Assembly (NCBI GenBank): GCA_019637195.1
Contig: JAHBWA010000002.1
Span: 62,001-126,000, forward strand
Length of the DNA stretch: 64,000 nt
From: Labilithrix sp.
GTDB lineage: Bacteria; Myxococcota_A; Polyangia; Polyangiales; Polyangiaceae
Direction of reading: 5' to 3'
Shown: in pieces, positions 57,948-64,000 of the stretch
Position numbering within the stretch: position 1 is the stretch's first letter
How the letters are laid out: every line of letters begins with the position of its first letter
The notes under the pieces: generated by a model
Seen by the model: only the letters and a program-made list of their open reading frames with translations
Told to the model about the DNA's origin: nothing
Database searches by the model: none
Program-made: the position numbers and the translations under genes

Positions 57948-59810
57948 CTACTTCTTCTTCACCGCGCACGCGAGCGGATCGCCGGCGGCGCAGGCGCGAT
58001 CGAGCGACGGCGTGGCGAGCGCCTTCTGACCGGCGGCCGCCTGGAGCGTGCCGGCGGCGGCGCAGTCACGCATCGAGCCCGCGGTGCACGCCTTCTGCAT
58101 CGCCATGAGCTCCGGCACCTTCGGGATCACGTTGCGGGTACCTCCGAAGAGGACCTTCTGCGCCGCGCACCCTAGGTCGTCGAGGCGCATGCACGCCATG
58201 TCGAACGCGCGCTTCGCGGCGTCCTGGTTGCCGCCCTGGCCGAGCTCGAGGCGCCCCTGGCCGGTGCAGCCCCGCGCGACGCCGCCGAAGCACGCGCGCT
58301 GGTAGAGAAGCTTCGCGGCGACCGCGTTCTTCGGCACGTCCTTCGAGCCGCCGTCGTAGAGCTCGCCGAGCTCGACGCAGCTCCGCGCCTGCCCGCCGTC
58401 GCAGGCCCGCTTGAGGAAGTCGGTCGCCTTCGCGACGTCCTTGGTCGCGCCGCGCCCCTCGAGGAGCATCTTGCCGACGACGCCGCAGCTCGCCTCGTGA
58501 CCGCCCTCGCAGCCCTTCTGCAGGTACGTGACCGCCTGCTTCTCGTCCTTGGAGACGCCGTCGCCCGACTCGTACGCGGAGCCGAGCAGCCCGCACCCGA
58601 GCGCGTCGGCTTCGCCGCACGCCTTCTCGAACCGCTTCACCGCGCCGGCCGCGTCCTTGGCGCCGCCGCGTGCGTTCACCAGCAGCAGCCCGAGGTTGGA
58701 GCAGCTCTTCACGTCGTCGCCGTCGCAGCCCTTGCCGAGGAGCTCGCGCGCCTTGGCCTCGTCCTTCGATGCGCCTCCGCCGCCGGACGCGAAGAGCGCG
58801 CCGGCCGCGCCGCAGCTCCCCGCGTGCCCCTTGTCGCACTGCGCGAGGCACTCCTTCGCGTCGCCCGGCTTGCACAAGAACGCCGGCGCCGCGCTCGGAT
58901 CGGTGCACTTGCCCTCGGCCAGCACGAGGCCCTTCGGGCAGGCGGCCTCCGGCGTCGCCACGTCGGCGACCTTCGCCTCGGGCGGCGGCGCGGCCTTCTC
59001 GGTGGGCGCCGCGTCCTTCGCGCCCTTCGGCCGGATGCCCTTCAGCTCGAGCCGGACGATCGCCTGGCACTGCGCCGGCGCCTTCGCCGAGTCGGGCTGC
59101 GCCTTGGCGCAGTCGGCGAGGTCGCCGTCCTGGTTGCGTACGCTCTTCGTGCTCGACGAGGCGCCTGACCCGCCGGCGCCGAAGAGCTGCGCGGCCGTCT
59201 TCGCTTCGCCTCTGGCGCCCGTCTCCATGACGAACGCGCCGACGGTCGCGCCCTTGACGAAGTGGGTGGCCCCGTCACACTCGCCGACGAGCTCATCGGC
59301 CGCCACGTTGCCCCAGGTCGTCTTCACCTTGCCGATCATGACGAGCGCGACGTCGAGCGTCGCGCCGCGCTGCATCTCGGCGCCGAGGTTGGCGGCGATG
59401 CCGGCGCCGGCGAGCGGCAAGTTCGCCTTCACCTCGTCGGCGTTGTTGAGCCTGACGAGCTGCTCCTTCTTGGTCATGCCGAGGAAGCCGTACTTCCCGT
59501 CGACCTTGCAGTCCTTCAAGAGCTTGAAGCCCTGGCAGCTGTACGCGACGACCGCGACGCTGTCCTTCATCAGGACCTCGAGATCGCCGCGCTGCTCGGG
59601 CTTCCAGTCGACGACGAGCGGCTCGGCGCCGCTCTCGGGCTCACGGCACGGACCGGAGCTCGCCTCGCCCATCGCGCCCGCGAAGGTCTGGTCCTTCGGA
59701 CGGACCTGCTCGCCGGGCGTGGCGCCGCCGCAGCTCGCGAGCGCGAGGCCCGCAGGCAGGGACAACATGAGGGCGACCAGCGAAGAGCGCGACGATGTCG
59801 GGAGGTGCAT
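57948..59810 (-). CDS. Sel1-repeat lipoprotein
   Basis: 620 residues from ATG 59810. The lipobox is LALASCGG (Cys about 28). The N-terminal half is a beta-rich domain. The C-terminal 300 residues hold at least seven Sel1-type repeats, e.g. GDDVKSCSNLGLLLVNARGG, ADALGCGLLGSAYESGDGVS, HEASCGVVGKMLLEGRG, QARSCVELGELYDGGS and VARGCTGQGRLELGQGG, each about 36 residues with Cys in place. These bind peptides or proteins. Facing the divergent hypothetical gene at 59989. Upstream is an AT-rich island at 59877-59912. Confidence 0.93.
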   Translation of the reverse strand: MHLPTSSRSSLVALMLSLPAGLALASCGGATPGEQVRPKDQTFAGAMGEASSGPCREPESGAEPLVVDWKPEQRGDLEVLMKDSVAVVAYSCQGFKLLKDCKVDGKYGFLGMTKKEQLVRLNNADEVKANLPLAGAGIAANLGAEMQRGATLDVALVMIGKVKTTWGNVAADELVGECDGATHFVKGATVGAFVMETGARGEAKTAAQLFGAGGSGASSSTKSVRNQDGDLADCAKAQPDSAKAPAQCQAIVRLELKGIRPKGAKDAAPTEKAAPPPEAKVADVATPEAACPKGLVLAEGKCTDPSAAPAFLCKPGDAKECLAQCDKGHAGSCGAAGALFASGGGGASKDEAKARELLGKGCDGDDVKSCSNLGLLLVNARGGAKDAAGAVKRFEKACGEADALGCGLLGSAYESGDGVSKDEKQAVTYLQKGCEGGHEASCGVVGKMLLEGRGATKDVAKATDFLKRACDGGQARSCVELGELYDGGSKDVPKNAVAAKLLYQRACFGGVARGCTGQGRLELGQGGNQDAAKRAFDMACMRLDDLGCAAQKVLFGGTRNVIPKVPELMAMQKACTAGSMRDCAAAGTLQAAAGQKALATPSLDRACAAGDPLACAVKKK

Positions 59811-59876
59811 GTTCGCGCGAGGGTATCGGCGCTCCCTTCGGGTGCACAAGCGGCGTCTGGCGCGACCGCAGGGCAG

Positions 59877-59912
59877 CATATTTTAATGTACTATCGAATA
59901 GATAGCGCACGC
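59877..59912. promoter_or_regulatory. AT-rich island with inverted repeat
   Basis: CATATTTTAATGTACTATCG is very AT-rich for this genome. It contains CTATC-GAATA-GATAG (arms of 5, spacer 5). It lies 67 bp upstream of the Sel1 start and 77 bp before the hypothetical gene on the other strand. A promoter plus repressor-binding site for either or both genes is the simplest reading. Confidence 0.4.
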
Positions 59913-59988
59913 CGGTCGTCGAGGCGCGGTGGAGACGGCCCGGCGGTGACCCGTTTCCGAGGCGCCGGCGACTTCACGAGTAAGCACG

Positions 59989-60279
59989 ATGCGACCCCCT
60001 TTCGACGACGTGGGTGACTCTTCGTGGTGGGCAGTGCACGGCGCCTCGCGCAGCAGCGCGCCGATGAGCTTCGAGCTCGAGCGTGACGACACGTTCGCAG
60101 ACGCCTCGCCGCGCGACGAGGCCGTCGACGGCGCGCCCGCGGACGAGCGCTCGGTCGAGATCCCCGAAGACCTCGCGCTCCGCGAGCAGATCGCCGCGAG
60201 CGAGCGCGAGACCGTGAAGGACCTCGCGCTCGTCCGCGCCGCGGCCGCGCTCATGAACGAGCCGCAGCCGACGGCGTAG
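59989..60279 (+). CDS. Short hypothetical protein
   Basis: 96 residues from ATG 59989 (or 33 from an internal region if ATG 60064 is used: 71 residues). The sequence is acidic with a helical C-terminal part (EDLALREQIAASERETVKDLALVRAA). No ribosome site is clear and no family is recognised. It is divergent from Sel1 and convergent with asd. A noncoding region is possible. Confidence 0.35.
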   Translation: MRPPFDDVGDSSWWAVHGASRSSAPMSFELERDDTFADASPRDEAVDGAPADERSVEIPEDLALREQIAASERETVKDLALVRAAAALMNEPQPTA

Positions 60280-60344
60280 TCCTCGGCGCACAGCGCGGTC
60301 GCCGCGCACCGCGCGCTCAACGCGCACCGCGCGGTCACGCGCGC

Positions 60345-61361
60345 TCAACGCGCGACGAAGAGCTTCTCCGCGATCTGAACCGCGTTCAGCGCGGCGCCCT
60401 TGCGGAGGTTGTCCGCGACCACGAACATCTTGATCGCGCCGGCGACCGCGAGATCGTCCCGCACGCGCCCGACGTACACCGGATCGGTCCCCGCCGCCGA
60501 GAACGGCTGCGGGTGGTTGCCGGGCGCGTAGGCGTCGTCCATGAGCACGACGCCCTCGGCGCCGCGGAGGAGCTGCTTGGCCTCCTCGGCCGTCATCGCT
60601 CGGTGGAACTGGACGTGGACGGACTCGGAGTGCCCGTTGACGACGGGGACGCGCACGGTCGTGGGAGACACGCCGATCGCGGCGTCGCCCAGGATCTTGC
60701 GGGTCTCGTTCACCATCTTCAGCTCTTCCTCGGAGTAGTCGCCCTCGCCGGCCTTCCAGTCGCAGAGGACGTTGAACGCCATCTGACCGGGGAACACGGT
60801 GGGGATCACCGTCTCGCCCGCCAGCGACGCGCGCGTCTGCTGCAAGAGGTCCTCGACCGCCGCCTGTCCCTTGCCGCTCGTCGCCTGGTACGTGCTCACG
60901 ATGATCGTCTTCACGCGCGCCGCGTCGTGGAGCGGCTTCAGCGCGACGACCATCTGGATCGTGGAGCAGTTCGGGTTCGCGATGATGCCCTTCGGGCGCG
61001 TCTTCGCGGCCTCGATGTTCACCTCCGGCACGACCAGCGGGACGTCCGGATCCATCCGCCACGCGCTCGAGTTGTCGATCACGACTGCCCCGCACCTGGC
61101 GGCGATCGGCCCGTACTCGCGCGACACGCCCGCGCCCGCGCTGAAGAGCGCGACGTCGACGCCCTCGAACGACTTGGGCCCCAGCTCCTCGACGACGATC
61201 TCGCCGCCGCCGAACGGCAGCTTCTGCCCCGCGCTGCGCTTGCTCGCGAGCGCGACGAGCTTCGAGATCGGGAAGCTCCGCTGCTCGAGCGTTCGGAGCA
61301 TCTCGCGACCGACGGCGCCGGTCGCGCCGGCGACGGCGACGACGAAGGAGGCTTTCGACAT
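60345..61361 (-). CDS. asd: Aspartate-semialdehyde dehydrogenase
   Basis: 338 residues from ATG 61361 (MSKASFVVAVAGATGAVG). It reduces aspartyl phosphate to aspartate semialdehyde with NADPH in lysine, threonine, methionine and cell-wall (diaminopimelate) synthesis. Marks are GATGAVGREML (nucleotide-binding), FSAGAGVSREY, VIDNSSAWRMD, NPNCSTIQM with the catalytic Cys132, YQATSGKGQAAVEDL and HSESVHVQFHR. Length matches the family. No other amino acid genes are nearby, so it is a stand-alone housekeeping gene. Confidence 0.97.
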   Translation of the reverse strand: MSKASFVVAVAGATGAVGREMLRTLEQRSFPISKLVALASKRSAGQKLPFGGGEIVVEELGPKSFEGVDVALFSAGAGVSREYGPIAARCGAVVIDNSSAWRMDPDVPLVVPEVNIEAAKTRPKGIIANPNCSTIQMVVALKPLHDAARVKTIIVSTYQATSGKGQAAVEDLLQQTRASLAGETVIPTVFPGQMAFNVLCDWKAGEGDYSEEELKMVNETRKILGDAAIGVSPTTVRVPVVNGHSESVHVQFHRAMTAEEAKQLLRGAEGVVLMDDAYAPGNHPQPFSAAGTDPVYVGRVRDDLAVAGAIKMFVVADNLRKGAALNAVQIAEKLFVAR

Positions 61362-61601
61362 GGTCGGTTCCATACCAGGCCTGCACGATAAGAGGACACT
61401 CCGCGAGCTCCGCAGCGCTCGAACGCGACGCACATGTCATTACACACGAGCTCGAGCGTACCTTCGCGCCTCGGACCACCTCGCCGCGGACGGGACACGT
61501 GCGCCCCGCGTCCAGGAGGAGCGGACACCGCGCCGCGCCGCGCGCTCCTCGGAGGGCCCGACCCCAGAAAGAGCGGAGCTCGCGTGTTACTCTGAAGAGC
61601 C

Positions 61602-64000
61602 ATGCGTGCACCGGCGATCGGCGTAGTCGTCCTCGCGCTGCTCCTCGCCGCGTGTGGCCGCCCGGACTCCGGCGCGCGGAGCGCGGAGATGCGGAGCTTC
61701 CGCGCGACGGGCCCCGGCGCCGGCGCCGATCCGACGCTCCGCCCCGCGCGACTCCTGCCCGAGCACGTCGACGCGACGATGACCTACGGCGCGGAGGCGG
61801 GCGGCGGATCGCGCGTCCTCACCGCCGGCCTCCGCGTCGTCACCTACCCCAAGGGCGCGATCGTCGCCGCCGCGGATCGCCTTCCGCAGGCGCCGCAGAC
61901 GACCATCGCCCTCCCCGAGCGCCTCGGCGGCGGCTACCTCTTCGTCCTCGGCACCACGCTCTGGCGCGCCGATCGCTGGCTCGACCCGGCCAAGCCGATC
62001 TTCACGTCGTCCTCGCCGCTCCAGGCGATCCTCCCGGGCCTCGACCGCGTGTACCTCCGGTCGCAGAGCGCGGTCCTCGCGCTCGACGGCCGAAGCGGCC
62101 AGGTGCTCGATCTGGGACCGTGGCCGGCGAGCCCCTTCGTCACCAGCTACGCGGCGGCGGACGGCTGGCGCGCGGCGGCGGTCACCGACATGCGCGGCGT
62201 CGTCGCGACCTTCGACGCAGGAGCGACCTGGAAGACGCTCGAGCTCCCGATCGAGCCGAAGGAGGTCGTCGTGTCGAGCGACAGCCTCGCGATCGGCGGG
62301 TTCGAGAGCGCGCGCGCCGAGAGCTGGTACGAGCTCCGCGCCGACGGGAGCGTCGCGCGCCTCGGCGCGCCGCCGCGCGAAGCGAAGACCGCGCTGACGC
62401 CGACGCCGGTGCGCCCGGCGCCGCACGCGTCGATGTACCCGCCGACGTCGCTGAGGCCGCCCCCGCCGCCGGTGGCTCCGTCGCGCGCCGACGGCGAGGC
62501 GCGCGGCGACGCCGACAAGGAGGACGGCGCCGCGAGGACGTTCGGCAAGCGTCCCCTCGCGACCGCGATCGAAGACGGCTGGCCGCTCACCGACGGGACC
62601 GCCGTGATCGCCCGGGACGGCGCGCTCGCGCGCGTGCGGCTCTCGGACGGCGCGCTGATCGAGCTCGTCCGCGACGCGTTCCCGCTCGAGTCCGCGCGCT
62701 GTCATCCGGTCACGCTCACGCGTCCCCGCGCCGTCGGCGCGTTCGGCTTCGTCTGCGGCGAGCCGCGCGGCCGGACCGTCCTCTACGCCTACGATCCGCT
62801 CCGCGGACGCCTCGCCGAGCTCAAGAGGTTCGACCGCCCGCGCGTCGTCACGTCGTCGGGCAACGGCGCGCTCGCGGTGCGCGGCCCGTGCGCCGAGGAC
62901 GGCGAGCCCGCGCCGCCCCCGCGACCCGAGCCGGCGAAGCTCGAGAAGGACAAGAGCAAGGACGAGCTCGATCGCGCGAAGGAGCCCGCGGCGAAGTCCA
63001 GCGGAAAGGCCAAGGAGGACGCACGCGCCGGCGCCCCACCCGAGCCCCCCGCGCCGAAGGCCGCGGACGACGCGAGCCGCGCACCGACGAACGAAGTGCA
63101 CCCGTACTGCGTCCTCGGCCACGACGACACCTGGCGCGAGATCCACGTCCGCGGCGACGTCGGCGGCGAGCGCGTCGTCGTGCTCGCCGACGGGCGCATC
63201 GTCGTCGTCACGCCGCCGCGAGGGCTCGGCACGCCCGCCCGGATCACGCTGCTCGATCGCGCGGGCGGCTCGGCGCGCGCGACCACGCTGCCGATCGTCT
63301 TCCCGCGCGTGACGAGCGACGTGGGCCGCGTGCTCCGCCTCGGTCTCTGGCTCGACGGCTTCGAGGAGCGCCGTCCCGGCGTCGTCGGAGGATGGATCGA
63401 AGCCGGCGGCGTGATGCTCGGCGTCGAGATCGCGCTCGACGGCAAGGCGACTCCGGGTCAGTACATCCGCGACGCGGGGATGCCCTTCGTCGCGGGGCGG
63501 TACGGGCTCGGGTGGACCGCGTCGCGGCGCGGGTACGAGACCACCGACGGCGGGATGACCTGGTCGGCGATCGACCTGCCCGATCCGCTCGTCCCAGCCG
63601 CGCGCGTCGATCGCCGCGCCTGCGGTCCGATCGGCTGCCTCGCTCACGGCTGGCTCCGCGTCGGCTGGGGAACGCCGAGCGCGTCTCCGCCGCCCGTCGT
63701 GCCGCCGCCGCCCCATCGATCGCCGGCCGCGCAACCGGCGATCCCGCAGCTTCAGCTGGCGTGCGAGCCGGTCGCGCCGATGCCGCACGCCGCGCCGACG
63801 CCTCGAGCGAAGAGCGCCGACCCGGGGCCTCAAGGCCGAGCCCGGCTCGGCGGCTTCGGCGGACCGCCGGTGCTCTCCACCTTCAACGGGCTCAGCGAGC
63901 TGCCGCCGTTCTTCGCGCAGGCCGCGCCAGCGCTCCGCGAGTCGGAGCGCGGCGTCAACGTCGATGTCCGCGAGCACGCCGAGCGGTACGTGAGCGTCGG
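61602..64000 (+). CDS. Large lipoprotein with Asp-box motifs (partial at right edge)
   Basis: The first 799 codons of a lipoprotein that runs off the window. Signal peptide VVVLALLLAACGRPD with lipobox (Cys about 18). The chain contains two BNR/Asp-box motifs (VVATFDAGATWKTLEL and YETTDGGMTWSAIDL), as in sialidase-like or Ycf48-like propellers. Between them lies a charged linker with Pro/Lys/Glu runs (PAKLEKDKSKDELDRAKEP). It probably is a surface propeller. Its start follows asd divergently. Domain count and end are unknown because of truncation. Confidence 0.85.
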   Translation, partial: MRAPAIGVVVLALLLAACGRPDSGARSAEMRSFRATGPGAGADPTLRPARLLPEHVDATMTYGAEAGGGSRVLTAGLRVVTYPKGAIVAAADRLPQAPQTTIALPERLGGGYLFVLGTTLWRADRWLDPAKPIFTSSSPLQAILPGLDRVYLRSQSAVLALDGRSGQVLDLGPWPASPFVTSYAAADGWRAAAVTDMRGVVATFDAGATWKTLELPIEPKEVVVSSDSLAIGGFESARAESWYELRADGSVARLGAPPREAKTALTPTPVRPAPHASMYPPTSLRPPPPPVAPSRADGEARGDADKEDGAARTFGKRPLATAIEDGWPLTDGTAVIARDGALARVRLSDGALIELVRDAFPLESARCHPVTLTRPRAVGAFGFVCGEPRGRTVLYAYDPLRGRLAELKRFDRPRVVTSSGNGALAVRGPCAEDGEPAPPPRPEPAKLEKDKSKDELDRAKEPAAKSSGKAKEDARAGAPPEPPAPKAADDASRAPTNEVHPYCVLGHDDTWREIHVRGDVGGERVVVLADGRIVVVTPPRGLGTPARITLLDRAGGSARATTLPIVFPRVTSDVGRVLRLGLWLDGFEERRPGVVGGWIEAGGVMLGVEIALDGKATPGQYIRDAGMPFVAGRYGLGWTASRRGYETTDGGMTWSAIDLPDPLVPAARVDRRACGPIGCLAHGWLRVGWGTPSASPPPVVPPPPHRSPAAQPAIPQLQLACEPVAPMPHAAPTPRAKSADPGPQGRARLGGFGGPPVLSTFNGLSELPPFFAQAAPALRESERGVNVDVREHAERYVSV

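Noticed and set aside
59883..60338. Open frame on the minus strand opposite the short hypothetical gene
   Set aside because: Ser/Arg/Ala-rich with no motif or ribosome site; the plus-strand frame looks more protein-like.

Overview
The window is 64 kb of very GC-rich, densely coded DNA with strong G/C third-position bias and frequent GTG starts. No rRNA, tRNA, phage, transposase or CRISPR was seen. The gene content points to a myxobacterium (Myxococcota, probably Polyangia): a Ser/Thr protein kinase, an FHA-SpoIIE phosphatase, many single-copy lipoproteins (one with a DGG/TDGGG-rich linker after the lipidated Cys), a Sel1-repeat lipoprotein, an ECF sigma/FecR operon and a four-helix-bundle gene. 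This placement is inference; no marker gene is present.

Region by region. 1-4859: the start of a Ser/Thr kinase (runs off the left edge), then a degenerate PaaK-like adenylate-forming protein coupled to a SufS-type cysteine desulfurase, a YaeQ protein and a methyltransferase. 4866-25695: a large exopolysaccharide (EPS) locus with a BY-kinase-like ATPase, a PaaK/CapK-like ligase, glycosyltransferases, deacetylases, a Wzy-like polymerase/ligase, a Wzx-like flippase, WecB, an EEP-fold protein, a Wzz-like chain-length protein, a Wza-like export lipoprotein and a monotopic sugar-phosphate transferase. Embedded in it is a partner-switching module (FHA-GAF-SpoIIE phosphatase, RsbW-like kinase, RsbV-like STAS protein). 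25720-39517: a beta-barrel protein, a GNAT-like protein, a large lipoprotein, an MBOAT/SGNH acyl-transfer pair, a DUF362 Tat protein, a NAD-synthetase-like ATP-pyrophosphatase, an acyl carrier protein (ACP), an AsnB-type amidotransferase and an AMP-forming acyl ligase. 39518-40535: two tandem-repeat arrays around a four-helix-bundle gene. 40536-51494: lipoproteins, an ECF sigma/FecR/barrel operon, a hexapeptide acetyltransferase and an ArsR/SRPBCC pair. 51806-57532: a second glycan module with a glycosyltransferase, a GNAT-like protein, a second ACP, a second AMP-forming ligase and a PLP decarboxylase in a tightly overlapping operon. 57756-64000: a small zinc-ribbon protein, a Sel1 lipoprotein, aspartate-semialdehyde dehydrogenase and a large truncated lipoprotein with Asp-box motifs.

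How the genes fit together. The polysaccharide genes cover priming (sugar transferase), precursor supply (WecB), assembly (several GT4 enzymes), flipping, polymerisation, chain-length control and export. Tailoring enzymes (deacetylases, MBOAT plus SGNH, GNATs) would decorate the product. Two ACP/AMP-ligase modules, one with amidotransferase and NadE-like neighbours and one with a PLP decarboxylase, resemble the accessory genes of exosortase-A (EpsH) EPS loci. No exosortase or PEP-CTERM substrate is visible here. These modules are the best candidates for an undescribed glycan or lipid modification pathway.
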